A stretch of 64,000 nucleotides of DNA from Streptomyces sclerotialus (GCF_040907265.1 NZ_JBFOHP010000002.1:1612001-1676000); one strand, 5' to 3'. Shown: positions 34,394 to 43,964, counted from the first letter of the stretch. The notes: generated by a model not told the origin, from the letters alone. Made by a program: numbers and translations.

Positions 34394-35203
34394 GTGAGCG
34401 ACGTGAGCGGGACGCCCGAGACCCAGGTGCACACCACCACTCCCGCACCGGGCGTGCTGCAGATCACCCTGGACGGTCCGGCCCGCCGCAACGCGCTGGG
34501 CAACGGCGCGGTCCGCGGCCTGGAGGACGCGGTACGGGCGGCGGACGACGACGGGATCCGGGCCGTCGTCCTCACCGGCACCGGCGGCCACTTCTGCGCG
34601 GGCGCCGACCTCAAGGCGCCCCGGATGGCGGGCCGTGGCGTCGCGGGCCCGGCCAAGCGACTGGGGCTGCTGCAGGGCACGGTCGACCGGCTGCACCGGC
34701 TGCCCAAACCGGTGCTCGCGGCGGTGGAGGGCGCGGCGGTCGGCATCGGCTGGTCCTACGCGCTGGCCTGCGACATGACCGTGGCCGGCGAAAGCGCCTT
34801 CTTCGCCTCGCCGTTCGTGGAGCGCGGCCTCGTGCCGGACGGCGGCTGCGCGTGGTTCCTGGCCCAGGCGGTCGGCACCCGGCGCGCCGCGGAGCTGACG
34901 ATGCTGGGCGAGCGGCTGCCGGCCGCCAGGGCGGAGGCGATGGGGCTGGTCAACCGGGTGGTGCCGGACGGCGCCGCGCTGAAGGAATCGCTGGAGCTGG
35001 CGGTGCGGCTGGCCGCCGGGGCGCCCGACGCCCTGATGCTCACCAAGCGGATGCTGACCGCGGCCGGCAACTCGCCCTCGCTGCGCGACTACCTCGACCA
35101 GGAGTGGCTCGCCGCGGCCCTCGACCTCACCGGCCCGGACCCGGTGGAGGGCGTCGCGGCGTTCCGCGAGCGCCGCGCGCCCGACTTCGGCGGCCACCGC
35201 TGA
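34394..35203 (+). CDS. enoyl-CoA hydratase/isomerase family protein
   Basis: The 269-residue crotonase-fold protein shows the oxyanion-hole strands VLTGTGGHFCAGADLK and VEGAAVGIGWSYALACDMTVA, then FVERGLVPDGGCAWFLAQAVG with Asp at the second catalytic position, more like isomerase-type members than classical hydratases. It acts on acyl-CoA thioesters in the cytoplasm. The GTG start is supported by GGAGGAG. It converges on the acyl-CoA ligase gene with six bases between stops, so the two are neighbours by function rather than operon. Confidence 0.85.
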   Translation: MSDVSGTPETQVHTTTPAPGVLQITLDGPARRNALGNGAVRGLEDAVRAADDDGIRAVVLTGTGGHFCAGADLKAPRMAGRGVAGPAKRLGLLQGTVDRLHRLPKPVLAAVEGAAVGIGWSYALACDMTVAGESAFFASPFVERGLVPDGGCAWFLAQAVGTRRAAELTMLGERLPAARAEAMGLVNRVVPDGAALKESLELAVRLAAGAPDALMLTKRMLTAAGNSPSLRDYLDQEWLAAALDLTGPDPVEGVAAFRERRAPDFGGHR

Positions 35204-35209
35204 CGGCCG

Positions 35210-36799
35210 CTACGCAGCCCCGTCCGCGAACCGTGCGCGCAGCTCGCGCTTGAGGACCTTGTGGCTGGGGCCCAGCGGGTAGGCGTCGACGAACTCGACG
35301 CGGCGCGGGTACTTGTACTTGGCCAGCCGCTCCCTGGACCAGTCGATGATCTCCGCGGCGGTGGGCGCCGGGTCCGCGTGCCGGTCGCGGATGACGACGG
35401 CGCAGACCTCCTCGCCGTGGGTCGGGTGCGGCAGGCCGATCACCGCGGCCTCGGCGATGCCCGGGTGGCGCAGCAGCGCCTCCTCGACCTCGCGCGGGTA
35501 GACGTTGAACCCGCCGCGGATGATCAGGTCCTTCTTGCGGTCGACGATGCGCAGGAACCCGTCCTCGTCCTTGGTGCCGAGGTCACCGGTGCGGAACCAC
35601 CCTCCCCCGCCGGCTACGCCCTCACTGGCGGGGGTACCCCCACCCACCAGGGCCGCCGCGGTCTCCTCGGGCCGTCCGAGGTAACCGGCGAAGACGTTGT
35701 GGCCGCGGACGACGACCTCGCCCAGCTCCCCGGCGGGCAACAGCTCGACGCGGTCGGCCGGTTCGGGCGCGGCGATCTCGACGTCCACGCCCCAGACGGC
35801 GTGGCCGACGGTGCCCGCGCGGGTGCCGAAGGCCGGCTGGTTGACGGCCGCGGTCGGCGAGGTCTCGGAGAGCCCGTACCCCTCGTACACCTCGGCGTCG
35901 AAGACCTCGGTGAACTTCTCCAGCACCGGTACGGGCAGCGAGGCGCCGCCCGAGACGCAGCGTTCCAGCCGGGGCAGTGCGGCCGCCTCGCCCGCGGCCT
36001 CCAGGAGGCGTACGTACATGGTCGGCACGCCCTGGAAGGTGTTGACGTTCTCGCGCACCATCAGGTCCAGCGCCGCCGCGGCGTCGAAGCGCGGCTGGAG
36101 GACGAGCGTGGCGCCGCGCCGCCAGGTGGAGTTCATGCTCGCCGTCTGTCCGAAGGCGTGGTACAGCGGCAGCGCGCCGAGGGTGATGTCGTCCGGCTGG
36201 ACCTCGTGCGAGTCGAAGGCGTTGGTGGTCGCGTTCATGACGAGGCTGAGGTGGGTGAGGACGGCGCCCTTGGGGACGCCCGTCGTACCGCTGGTGTAGA
36301 AGACCACGGCCGGGTCCTCGGCCTCGCGGGTGACGTACGTCGGCAGCGGCTCGACGGTCTCGGCGAGATCCTCCAGGCGGCCGTCCGCGCCGGGCACCCG
36401 GACCTCGGGCCCGATGGTGACCATCCGCGCGTCCGTGGCCGCCGCGGCCTCGCCGCCGGTCGCCGCCTGGTCGGCGTGGCAGAGCAGCAGTTTCGCGCCG
36501 CTGTCGCGGAGCACGTGCGCCACCTCGCCCGCGGAGAGCAGCAGGTGCACGGGGACCACGACGGCGCCCGCGGCGAGGATCGCGTAGTAGGCGCGCGGGA
36601 ATTCGGCGGTGTTGGGCGCCATCAGGGCGACCTTGTCGCCGGGCCGTACGCCCAGCTTGCCGAGCGCCGCCGCCTGGGTCCTGGCCTGCCGCCACAGCTC
36701 CCCGAACGTGAGCCGCCGCTCGCCCTCGACGAGCGCGAGGTGGCCGGGGCGGCGGCGGGCGGCCTCGGCGAGGACGGTGGCCAGGGACAGGGTGGTCAT
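35210..36799 (-). CDS. long-chain fatty-acid-CoA ligase (AMP-forming)
   Basis: The 529-residue adenylating enzyme has the P-loop-like FYTSGTTGVPKGAVLTH, YEGYGLSETSP, WFRTGDLG and the hinge DRKKDLIIRGGFNVYPREVE. The C-terminal catalytic Lys is in SHKVLKREL. It activates a carboxylic acid, probably a fatty acid, as acyl-CoA, and would feed the enoyl-CoA hydratase next door. One oddity is an extra 13 or so residues, GGTPASEGVAGGG, between AAALVG and GWFRTGDLG. They are encoded by a palindromic GC-rich element that looks inserted in frame. A near-palindrome upstream is a candidate operator. Confidence 0.9.
   Translation of the reverse strand: MTTLSLATVLAEAARRRPGHLALVEGERRLTFGELWRQARTQAAALGKLGVRPGDKVALMAPNTAEFPRAYYAILAAGAVVVPVHLLLSAGEVAHVLRDSGAKLLLCHADQAATGGEAAAATDARMVTIGPEVRVPGADGRLEDLAETVEPLPTYVTREAEDPAVVFYTSGTTGVPKGAVLTHLSLVMNATTNAFDSHEVQPDDITLGALPLYHAFGQTASMNSTWRRGATLVLQPRFDAAAALDLMVRENVNTFQGVPTMYVRLLEAAGEAAALPRLERCVSGGASLPVPVLEKFTEVFDAEVYEGYGLSETSPTAAVNQPAFGTRAGTVGHAVWGVDVEIAAPEPADRVELLPAGELGEVVVRGHNVFAGYLGRPEETAAALVGGGTPASEGVAGGGGWFRTGDLGTKDEDGFLRIVDRKKDLIIRGGFNVYPREVEEALLRHPGIAEAAVIGLPHPTHGEEVCAVVIRDRHADPAPTAAEIIDWSRERLAKYKYPRRVEFVDAYPLGPSHKVLKRELRARFADGAA
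35604..35641. repeat. palindromic Streptomyces-type mini-repeat inside a coding region
   Basis: CCCCCGCC (35604-35611) and GGCGGGGG (35627-35634) form a stem-loop that abuts the perfect palindrome GGGGGTACCCCC (35630-35641). Similar C-run/G-run elements with GGGGGTACCCCC or GGGGGTGCCCCC are scattered between genes in Streptomyces chromosomes. Here it lies in frame in the acyl-CoA ligase. Confidence 0.6.
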
Positions 36800-37141
36800 G
36801 TGCGGATGCTCCTGTTCGCCGTGTACGACGCTGTGTACGACGCGTTCGCTACCCATAAACTAGCGGTGCAAGTTTTTCGCACCCTACTCCGCCGTAACGC
36901 CACTGAAAAGGGGTGCTCCGCGACCGTCCGGACACGCACCGTGCAAGGTCCGCCTCCGCCGTCCCCTCCAGGCCCTCTCCACCCGGCACCTCACGGCCGT
37001 CCTCGGCGTGACCGGCCCCTCCCCCTCCAACCACTTCCGGACCATGGACAGGCGCTGCTGGAGGGGCCGGCCGCGCAGTACGCGCGCGTCGTCGGCACGG
37101 CGGAAAATCCCCGGTCCGACGCCGCTCCGTAATGGCATGCT
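36800..37141. other. 342-base divergent intergenic region with near-palindrome
   Basis: The region separates the acyl-CoA ligase and Mut7-C genes. At 36865-36883 GGTGCAAGTTTTTCGCACC is a 19-bp inverted repeat with one mismatch per arm, in a locally AT-rich context, and is a candidate operator for the ligase gene. GTGTACGACGC occurs twice in tandem near 36821-36843. Nothing coding is seen. Confidence 0.5.
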
Positions 37142-37882
37142 GTGGGGGTGAACGGTCCGGAGATCACCATCAGTTTCGCCCCAGAGCTGCAGGTTCTTGC
37201 CGCTGCCGGCCGACGCGGCGGCCCCACCGCCTTCCGTACCGACGGGTCGTCCACGCTCGGCCACATCGTCGAATCGCTCGGCGTACCGCTCACGGAGGTC
37301 GGCGCGGTGCTCGTCGACGGCCGCGAGCAGCCGGTCTCGCACGTACCGCGGGAGAAGGAGAGCGTCGAGGTACTGACGGTCCGCCGCCCGCAGCGGGTGC
37401 CCGGCGCGCCGCTGCGCTTCCTGCTCGACGTCCATCTCGGCACGCTCGCGCGGCGGTTGCGGCTGCTGGGCGTGGACGCGGCGTACGAGAGCGAGGACAT
37501 CGGCGACCCGGAGCTGGCCTCCCGCTCCGCCGCGCAGCGCCGCGTCCTGCTCTCCCGCGACCGCGGACTGCTGCGGCGCCGGGAGATCTGGGCCGGAGCG
37601 CTGGTCTACAGCGACCGGCCCGCCGAGCAACTCCGCGACGTCCTCGGCCGGTTCGCGCCCCGGCTGGCCCCGTGGACGCGCTGCACGGCGTGCAACGGCG
37701 AGCTGAAGGACGCGGACAAGGAGTCGGTGCGCGAGCGGCTGGAGCACGGCACCCGGCGCACGTACGACGTGTTCGCGCAGTGCACCGCCTGCGGCCGGGT
37801 GTACTGGCGCGGGGCACACCACTCCCAGCTCCAGAGCATCGTGGACGAGGCGGTGCGGGAATTCGGGGACGCGGTGGCCTGA
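37142..37882 (+). CDS. Mut7-C RNase domain protein with ubiquitin-like N-terminus
   Basis: The 246-residue product has an N-terminal ThiS/ubiquitin-like beta-grasp domain (residues 5-85, Mut7-C_ub: SSTLGHIVESLGVPLTEVGAVLVDG). The Mut7-C domain follows (FLLDVHLGTLARRLRLLGVDAAYESEDIGDPEL, LLSRDRGLLRR), a PIN-like nuclease core with conserved acidic residues. It ends in a zinc ribbon (CTACNGEL and CTACGRVYW). The family is predicted to be an RNA-processing nuclease, not experimentally settled in bacteria. The GTG at 37142 or 37148 is the start; no clear ribosome site distinguishes them. Confidence 0.85.
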   Translation: MGVNGPEITISFAPELQVLAAAGRRGGPTAFRTDGSSTLGHIVESLGVPLTEVGAVLVDGREQPVSHVPREKESVEVLTVRRPQRVPGAPLRFLLDVHLGTLARRLRLLGVDAAYESEDIGDPELASRSAAQRRVLLSRDRGLLRRREIWAGALVYSDRPAEQLRDVLGRFAPRLAPWTRCTACNGELKDADKESVRERLEHGTRRTYDVFAQCTACGRVYWRGAHHSQLQSIVDEAVREFGDAVA

Positions 37883-37957
37883 CCGGCCGCTCTCCGGGTC
37901 CGCGCCCCCACCGCCCGGCTCAGGGCCTGTGCCGTCACCCGGCCGGGCGCCCGCCGC

Positions 37958-39436
37958 TCAGCTCAGCAGCGTCGGCGTCGCCCGGTCCAGTACGTCGGCG
38001 ATGCGGTCCCACGCCGCCTGATCGCGCGGCAGCGGCGGCAGTGGTTCGCCCTCGCCCGTGCCCCAGCCGGCGGCGACCGCCACGGGATCGTCCCCGGTCG
38101 CGGCGCCGGCGGCCAGCGCGGCGGCGCCGAGCGCGACCAGTTCGGTGTGGTGCGGCACGATCAGCGGGCGGCCGGAGAGCCGCCGTACGGTGTCCCGCCA
38201 GACCCGGCCCTGCGCGCCGCCGCCGGTCAGCCGCAGCGGACGGCTCCGCACCTCGGGTGCCGCGGGGTCCAGACCACAGGCGCGCAGCAGTTCGTCCAGC
38301 GCGCGCAGCACGGTGAAGGCGGCGCCTTCGTACGCCGCGCCGAGCAGCTGCCGCGGGGTGGTGTCGTGCCGGATGCCGGTGAGCAGCCCGGAGGCGTGCG
38401 GGAGGTCGGGGGTGCGTTCGCCATCCAGGAACGGCAGGAGGACGGCGGCGCCGCCCGGCTCGGCGTCCTCGCGGTCCAGTCCGAGCAGGGCCGCGACCTT
38501 GTCGACGGCGAGTGTGCAGTTCAGGGTGCAGCCGAGCGGGAGGTATGTGCCGTCCGCTGCCGCGAACCCGGCGATACCGGGCGCTGCTGGCCGGGTACGG
38601 CTGGCGGCGAAGACGGTGCCGGAGGTGCCGAGGCTGACCACGGGGTGGTCGAGCAGGCCGGCGCCGCCCAGGCCGAGGCCGACGGCGGCGGCCATGTTGT
38701 CGCCGGTGCCCGCCGCGACGGCGATCCCGGCGGGCAGGCCGAGTGCCTCGGCGGCGGCCGGGGTGAGCGCCCCGACGCGGGTGGCGCCGGTCGGCGCGAC
38801 CTCGGGCAGCAGCGTCGCGTCCATGCCGACGAGATCGAGGAGTTCCGGGTCGTAGGCGCCGGTCGTGGTGGCGTACCAGAGCGTGCCCGAGGCGTCGCCG
38901 GGGTCGGTCGCGGCCGTACCGGCGAGGCGTTCGGTGAGGAAGTCGTGCGGCAGCCGGACGGCGGCCGCGGCGTCGGCGGTGGCCGGTTCGTGTTCCCGCA
39001 GCCACTGCCACTTGGTGGCGGTCATGGAGGCGACCGGCTCCGATCCCGTACGGGCGAGCCAGGCGGCGGGGCCGCCGAGGGCCTCGGTGAGGGCCGCGGC
39101 CTGCGGCGCCGAGCGGGTGTCGTTCCACAGCAGCGCGGGGCGCAGCGGCCGCCCGGCCGTGTCCAGGACGACGAGCCCGTGCTGCTGGCCCGCGACGGCG
39201 ATGCCGGCGACGGCGGACGGCTCGGCTCCGGACTCCTTCAGCCCGGCGGCGACGGCCGCGCCGAGCGCGCTCCACCACGCCTCCGGGTCGCTCTCCCGGG
39301 CTCCTTCGGTGCCGGTGACGGCGTGCGGGGCGCGTCCCTGCCCCCGGATGCGGCCGGTCTCGACGTCGACGACGACGGCCTTGGCCGACTGGGTCGAGCT
39401 GTCCACCCCGATGACCACGCGCTGCTGTCCGCGCAC
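37958..39436 (-). CDS. xylB: xylulokinase
   Basis: The 492-residue FGGY kinase phosphorylates D-xylulose to xylulose 5-phosphate. It has the N-terminal phosphate loop [18 protein letters not shown], the substrate segment [12 protein letters not shown] (MDHQHGLV-like) with [21 protein letters not shown], and the FGGY-type C-terminal motif region [15 protein letters not shown]. The GTG start follows AAGGAGG. It is divergent from xylA across a 117-base promoter region with repeated TACTAAT sites, and a ROK repressor gene lies beyond xylA, completing a standard xylose locus. No xylose transporter is seen here. Confidence 0.93.
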   Translation of the reverse strand: MRGQQRVVIGVDSSTQSAKAVVVDVETGRIRGQGRAPHAVTGTEGARESDPEAWWSALGAAVAAGLKESGAEPSAVAGIAVAGQQHGLVVLDTAGRPLRPALLWNDTRSAPQAAALTEALGGPAAWLARTGSEPVASMTATKWQWLREHEPATADAAAAVRLPHDFLTERLAGTAATDPGDASGTLWYATTTGAYDPELLDLVGMDATLLPEVAPTGATRVGALTPAAAEALGLPAGIAVAAGTGDNMAAAVGLGLGGAGLLDHPVVSLGTSGTVFAASRTRPAAPGIAGFAAADGTYLPLGCTLNCTLAVDKVAALLGLDREDAEPGGAAVLLPFLDGERTPDLPHASGLLTGIRHDTTPRQLLGAAYEGAAFTVLRALDELLRACGLDPAAPEVRSRPLRLTGGGAQGRVWRDTVRRLSGRPLIVPHHTELVALGAAALAAGAATGDDPVAVAAGWGTGEGEPLPPLPRDQAAWDRIADVLDRATPTLLS

Positions 39437-39500
39437 GTTTCCTCCTTGACGGATTTGCCGGTCGGTCCGCCGTGGGGGCTTCCCCCGCGACTGCGCCGCA

Positions 39501-39528
39501 TACTAATTTGTTTTCTGCCTTTACTAAT
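39501..39528. promoter_or_regulatory. paired TACTAAT repeats, probable XylR operator
   Basis: TACTAAT occurs at 39501-39507 and 39522-39528 as a direct repeat spaced 21 bp (two helical turns) in an unusually AT-rich stretch midway between xylB and xylA. This is the expected place for binding by the ROK repressor encoded downstream of xylA. Confidence 0.65.
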
Positions 39529-39553
39529 AGGTGCGACGCAAGAGAGGTGCCCC

Positions 39554-40717
39554 ATGAGCTACACCCCCACCCCCGAGGACCGGTTCACCTTCGGCCTGTG
39601 GACCGTCGGCTGGACCGGCACCGACCCCTTCGGCGTGGCCACCCGAGCCCCGCTGGACCCGGTCGAGTCGGTCGAGCGGCTGGCCGAGCTGGGCGCGTAC
39701 GGCGTGACCTTCCACGACGACGACCTGATCCCCTTCGGGACCGCGGACGCCGAGCGCGACGCGATCGTCAAGCGGTTCCGCGCCGCGCTGGACGCCACCG
39801 GCATGAAGGTCCCGATGGCGACCACCAACCTGTTCACGCAGCCGGTCTTCAAGGACGGCGGCTTCACCGCCAACGACCGCGACGTACGCCGCTACGCGCT
39901 CCGCAAGACCATGCGCAACATCGACCTCGCGGCCGAGCTGGGCGCCGAGACGTACGTGGCGTGGGGCGGCCGGGAAGGCGCCGAGTCCGGCGGCGCCAAG
40001 GACGTCCGCAACGCCCTGGACCGCATGAAGGAAGCCTTCGACCTGCTCGCCGAGTACGTCACCGAGCAGGGCTACGGGCTGCGGTTCGCCATCGAGCCCA
40101 AGCCCAACGAGCCGCGCGGCGACATCCTGCTGCCCACCGTCGGCCACGCGCTGGCCTTCATCGAGCGGCTGGAGAAGCCCGAGCTGTTCGGCGTGAACCC
40201 GGAGGTCGGCCACGAGCAGATGGCCGGGCTGAACTTCCCGCACGGCATCGCCCAGGTCCTGTGGGCGGGCAAGCTCTTCCACCTCGACCTCAACGGCCAG
40301 AACGGCATCAAGTACGACCAGGACCTGCGCTTCGGCGCCGGCGACCTGCGGCAGGCCTTCTGGCTGGTGGACCTGCTGGAGACCGCCGGATACGCGGGCC
40401 CCCGCCACTTCGACTTCAAGCCCGTGCGCACCGACGGCTACGACGGCGTGTGGGAGTCGGCGAAGAACTGCATGCGCAACTACCTGATCCTGCGCGAGCG
40501 GGCCGCCGCCTTCCGCGCCGACCCCGAGGTCCAGCAGGCCCTGCGCGACTCCCGCCTGGACGAACTCGCGCAGCCCACCGCCGCCGACGGCCTCGCCGCA
40601 CTGCGCGCGGACCGCACCGCGTACGAGGAGTTCGACGTGGCGGCGGCCGCCGGCCGCTCCATGGCCTTCGAACGCCTCGACCAGCTCGCGATGGAGCACC
40701 TGCTCGCGGTCCGCTGA
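39554..40717 (+). CDS. xylA: xylose isomerase
   Basis: The 387-residue class I isomerase interconverts D-xylose and D-xylulose (also glucose and fructose). The catalytic dyad His54/Asp57 is in VTFHDDD, and the metal and substrate residues are in the strand [13 protein letters not shown] and in [16 protein letters not shown] and HLDLNGQ. Length and numbering match the Streptomyces glucose isomerases. It is a cytoplasmic tetramer requiring two divalent metals. The ATG follows AGAGAGG. Expression is probably controlled with xylB through the TACTAAT sites. Confidence 0.96.
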   Translation: MSYTPTPEDRFTFGLWTVGWTGTDPFGVATRAPLDPVESVERLAELGAYGVTFHDDDLIPFGTADAERDAIVKRFRAALDATGMKVPMATTNLFTQPVFKDGGFTANDRDVRRYALRKTMRNIDLAAELGAETYVAWGGREGAESGGAKDVRNALDRMKEAFDLLAEYVTEQGYGLRFAIEPKPNEPRGDILLPTVGHALAFIERLEKPELFGVNPEVGHEQMAGLNFPHGIAQVLWAGKLFHLDLNGQNGIKYDQDLRFGAGDLRQAFWLVDLLETAGYAGPRHFDFKPVRTDGYDGVWESAKNCMRNYLILRERAAAFRADPEVQQALRDSRLDELAQPTAADGLAALRADRTAYEEFDVAAAAGRSMAFERLDQLAMEHLLAVR

Positions 40718-40756
40718 CGGGGCTTTTCAGCCCGGCTGGGGTGAGGGCACAGGCTC

Positions 40757-41998
40757 TCAGCCCGGCCGGTCCTCCGTGTACGCCAGCGGGTCCGCCAGGA
40801 CCTCGCGTACGACCTGGGCGGCGGCGCCCCGCGCGGCGTCGCCCGAGGAGGACGAGGCACGCAGCCGCCCGCCGTCCGCGCCCCACAGGCCCGACACCAC
40901 CCGCCGGGCCAGCTCGGCGTGGGCGGCGGGCGCCAGCCACGGCATCAGCAGCCGGTAACTGCCGCCGAGCACCACGGCGTCCGGGTCGAAGAGGTTCACA
41001 GCCCCGGAGAGCACCAGCCCCAGCCGCCGCCCGGCCTCCTCGATCGCCGCCACCGCACGCGGCTCCCCCTGCCGGGCCCGCCGCTCCAGCTCCGTCACGC
41101 CCTGCGCCCCGGCCGCGCCCGGCTCCAGCCCGGCGTTGCGCAGCAGGGCCGCCTGGCCCGCGTACTGCTCCAGGCAGCCGCGCGCCCCGCAGCGGCACTC
41201 GGGCCCGTCCGGGTCCACCACCACGTGCCCGATCTCGCCCGCGAAGCCGTGCGCCCCGCGCAGCAGTTCGCCGTCCAGCACCAGTGCGCCGCCGACGCCG
41301 GTCTCGCCCGTGAGGTACAGGAAGCTGCGTACCCGGTCCAGGCCGCCGAACCACAGCTCGGCGAGGGCCGCGCTGTTCGCCTCGTTGTCCGAGCCGACCG
41401 GCAGCGCACGGCCGCCGGGCCGCAGCCGGGAAAGGGCTCGCGCGAACATCTCCTCGGCCACCACGCCGCTCCAGCCGAGGTTGGGCGCCTGGCGCACCCT
41501 GCCGCCGGAGACCAGGCCCGGCACCGCGAGCCGCACCCCCGCCGGGCGCAGGTCGTGCTCCGCCGCCGACTCCAGGGTCCGCGCGGCGATGCGGGCCGCC
41601 CGGTCGACGGTCTCCTCGGGCGCCGCACCGCGGTTGTCGAGGTGGGTGGTCAGCCGGACCCGGTCGGTGCCCGCGAGGTCCACGACGCACACCGAGACGT
41701 AGTCGATGTTGATCTCGACGCCGAGGCCCGCCGGGCCCGTGCCCGCGACCTTCAGCACCGTGCCGGGGCGGCCCGCCTGGCCGCTGAACGTCTTGCCCGA
41801 CTCGACCAGGAAACCGCCCGCCAGCAACTGTTCGACCAGCGAGGACACCGCCGCGCGCGTCAGCCCCACCCGCGCCGCCACCGCCGCGCGGGTGACCTCG
41901 CCCTCGTCGTGCACCACCCGCAGCACCAGACTGAGGTTGTGCCGCCGTACGGTGGACCTGTCCGCCTTGGCCGCCGGCGGCACCTGAGTGTTCTTCAT
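40757..41998 (-). CDS. xylR: ROK family xylose repressor
   Basis: The 413-residue regulator has an N-terminal winged helix (about residues 18-75, RRHNLSLVLRVV and VTRAAVAARVGLTRAAVSSLVEQLL) followed by a ROK sugar-kinase-like domain. That domain contains GHVVVDPDGPECRCGARGCLEQYAG, the ROK zinc cluster and sugar-binding Glu/His signature. The linkage to xylA and xylB, with convergent orientation to xylA, makes it the local XylR that binds the divergent promoter and is released by xylose. The start codon is ATG. The Ser-rich C-terminus (LRASSSSGDA) is ordinary for the family. Confidence 0.88.
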   Translation of the reverse strand: MKNTQVPPAAKADRSTVRRHNLSLVLRVVHDEGEVTRAAVAARVGLTRAAVSSLVEQLLAGGFLVESGKTFSGQAGRPGTVLKVAGTGPAGLGVEINIDYVSVCVVDLAGTDRVRLTTHLDNRGAAPEETVDRAARIAARTLESAAEHDLRPAGVRLAVPGLVSGGRVRQAPNLGWSGVVAEEMFARALSRLRPGGRALPVGSDNEANSAALAELWFGGLDRVRSFLYLTGETGVGGALVLDGELLRGAHGFAGEIGHVVVDPDGPECRCGARGCLEQYAGQAALLRNAGLEPGAAGAQGVTELERRARQGEPRAVAAIEEAGRRLGLVLSGAVNLFDPDAVVLGGSYRLLMPWLAPAAHAELARRVVSGLWGADGGRLRASSSSGDAARGAAAQVVREVLADPLAYTEDRPG

Positions 41999-42079
41999 CG
42001 CCCGGTGAGCCTATGCGACCGTGCTGCGGAGCGGACCACGTGTACCGTGACGAGCCCGTACGCCCAGGGAGGCCACCCG

Positions 42080-42583
42080 GTGCGTCTGCTGCTGACCGCC
42101 GACACCCATCTGCCCAAGCGCGCCAAGGTCCTGCCGGACCCGCTCCTCGCCGAGATCGGACGCGCCGACGCCGTGCTGCACGCCGGCGACTGGGTGGACA
42201 CCGCGACGCTGGACCTGCTGGCGGCGCGGGCCCGCCGCGTCATCGGCGTGTACGGCAACAACGACGGGCCCGAGCTGCGGGCCCGGCTGCCCGAGGTGGC
42301 ACGCGCCGAGCTGGGCGGGCTGCGCTTCGGCGTGGTGCACGAGACGGGGGCCGCACAGGGCCGCGAGCGCCGGTGCGCCGAGCGCTTCCCCGACCTGGAC
42401 GTGCTGGTCTTCGGGCACAGCCACATCCCCTGGGACACCGTCGCACCGGGCGGCCTGCGGCTGCTCAACCCGGGCTCACCGACGGACCGGCGCCGCCAGC
42501 CGTACTGCACGTACATGACGGCGACGGCGGCGGACGGCCGGCTGGGCGACGTGGAGCTGCACGAGCTGCCCCGGCGCCACTGA
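42080..42583 (+). CDS. YfcE-type metallophosphoesterase
   Basis: The 167-residue protein has all calcineurin-like phosphoesterase metal motifs: TADTHLP (DxH, with Thr before), HAGDW (GDxxD-like), YGNNDG (GNxD) and VFGHSHIP (GHxH). It is the minimal MJ0936/YfcE type, a cytoplasmic phosphodiesterase with broad in-vitro specificity. The GTG start has GGGAGG seven bases upstream. It is divergent from the ROK regulator. Confidence 0.88.
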   Translation: MRLLLTADTHLPKRAKVLPDPLLAEIGRADAVLHAGDWVDTATLDLLAARARRVIGVYGNNDGPELRARLPEVARAELGGLRFGVVHETGAAQGRERRCAERFPDLDVLVFGHSHIPWDTVAPGGLRLLNPGSPTDRRRQPYCTYMTATAADGRLGDVELHELPRRH

Positions 42584-42673
42584 TCCCCCGCCGGTCCCAC
42601 CCGTGCCGACGTACGGCCCTCGACGTGCAGCCGCCGACGTGCAGCCGCCGGAAGGGCCGCACATCATGGCGGC

Positions 42674-43480
42674 ATGGACCGCATGGACCACATCACCGAA
42701 AGCGTCGGAACGGCGGACGGCACCGGAACGGCAGGCGATGCGGACGGCACCGCCGGCCCCGCGGGCGCCGGTCCCGGCATCGAGGCCGCCCGTACCGCAC
42801 TGGCCGCCACCGGCGCCCACCTCATGTCCCCGGCCGCCGTACGGGCCGCGCTGCCGGGCGGGTCCGACGGCTGGGCGCGGTTCGCCGCGCACTGGGAAGA
42901 CCTGTCACCGGACCCCTACGCGGCGTCCCGCGGCACCCGCAGGCTGCGCCGGTACGGCCATTTCACCGTCGACACGGAAACCGGCGAACGGACGCTGCAG
43001 CCCCATACGCCTTTCCTGCAGCCGGATCGCACCAACCACCTCTACGAAACGCAGGACCGCCATTTCGACCCGCTGACCGACGCTTTCCTCGCCGACCCGG
43101 TACTGCATTCGCTGCTGGAATTGCTGGGAAAGGCGGCGGACGCGCTGGCGGAACCGGAGCGGTGGCAGGTCAAAGTACATCCGTTCCGGGTGAGCGCCAC
43201 CGCCGACGGCGCGGGACAGCCCACTCCCGAGGGCCGCCACCGGGACGGCGTGACACTGGTGACCTCGCTGCTCATCGGCCGGGAGAACGCCACCGGCGGG
43301 CAGAGCACGGTGTACGCGGCCGACGGCCGCGAAGTGCTGTCCACGACGCTGCGGGAACCGGGGGCGCTGCTGCTCTCCGACGACCGCAGTACCTTGCACG
43401 GGGTCTCCCCCATTCGGCCGGTGGACACCGGCCGGCCCGCCCGCCGCGACGTTCTCGTCGTCACATACACAGCGGCCTGA
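42674..43480 (+). CDS. 2OG-Fe(II) dioxygenase family protein (BsmA/IDO-like)
   Basis: The 268-residue product shows the 2OG-Fe_Oxy_2 pattern: RHRDGVTLVTSLLIGRENATGG (first iron His and the Asp of HxD), LSTTLREPGALLLSDDRSTLHGV (distal His) and RRDVLVVTY (2-oxoglutarate-binding Arg). Characterised relatives hydroxylate free L-isoleucine or other amino acids, and one is tied to biofilm functions. The substrate here is unknown. The first 35 residues are Gly/Thr/Ala-rich and likely disordered, so the true start could be further in. Confidence 0.8.
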   Translation: MDRMDHITESVGTADGTGTAGDADGTAGPAGAGPGIEAARTALAATGAHLMSPAAVRAALPGGSDGWARFAAHWEDLSPDPYAASRGTRRLRRYGHFTVDTETGERTLQPHTPFLQPDRTNHLYETQDRHFDPLTDAFLADPVLHSLLELLGKAADALAEPERWQVKVHPFRVSATADGAGQPTPEGRHRDGVTLVTSLLIGRENATGGQSTVYAADGREVLSTTLREPGALLLSDDRSTLHGVSPIRPVDTGRPARRDVLVVTYTAA

Positions 43481-43566
43481 ATTTCTTGCTCCATCGGGGC
43501 GAATAATGGCGTCCGTGCGCCGTGGGAAGCAGGCCGCCGGGGAACCCCCAGCGCATGGAGAACAAC

Positions 43567-43749
43567 GTGAACCCCATCGAAATGCAGAAGTGCCTCGGCG
43601 GCGTCAACTACCCGGCCTCCAAGGACGAGATCGTCCGGCAGGCCGAGCAGCACGGCGCGAGCAAGGACATCATGGGCGCGCTGAAGAAGCTCCCGGAGTC
43701 GGAGTACGACTCGCCCGCCGCGGTGAACAGGGAGGTCGGCAAGGAGTAG
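43567..43749 (+). CDS. DUF2795 family small protein
   Basis: The 60-residue protein reads MNPIEMQKCLGGVNYPASKD...GALKKLPESEYDSPAAVNREV, the usual DUF2795 helical repeat with its NPIxxQKxLxGVxYPA opening. The GTG start is fixed by GGAG six bases before it. The family is common in actinobacteria, soluble and of unknown function. A strong terminator follows 22 bases after the stop. Confidence 0.85.
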   Translation: MNPIEMQKCLGGVNYPASKDEIVRQAEQHGASKDIMGALKKLPESEYDSPAAVNREVGKE

Positions 43750-43770
43750 TACCGCACCGTTCGCGCAGAC

Positions 43771-43800
43771 GGAGCCGGCCGCCCCACAGCGGCCGGCTCC
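43771..43800 (+). terminator. 12-bp perfect hairpin terminator
   Basis: GGAGCCGGCCGC pairs perfectly with GCGGCCGGCTCC across a CCCACA loop, followed by GTTGCG. It ends the DUF2795 transcript. Confidence 0.85.
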
Positions 43801-43964
43801 GTTGCGTCATCAACCCACGAAGACGCAGCTGCCAATCTCCCCGCCATGAGGGCGAGTTGGTCCGTACCTCTTGACGGTCTGTCCCCACGCACTGAACATT
43901 CGTCGGGCAAGAGAGCGCTCCCAGGAATCCCCCTCATTCATTTCCTGAACCCAGGAGAGTCGCC

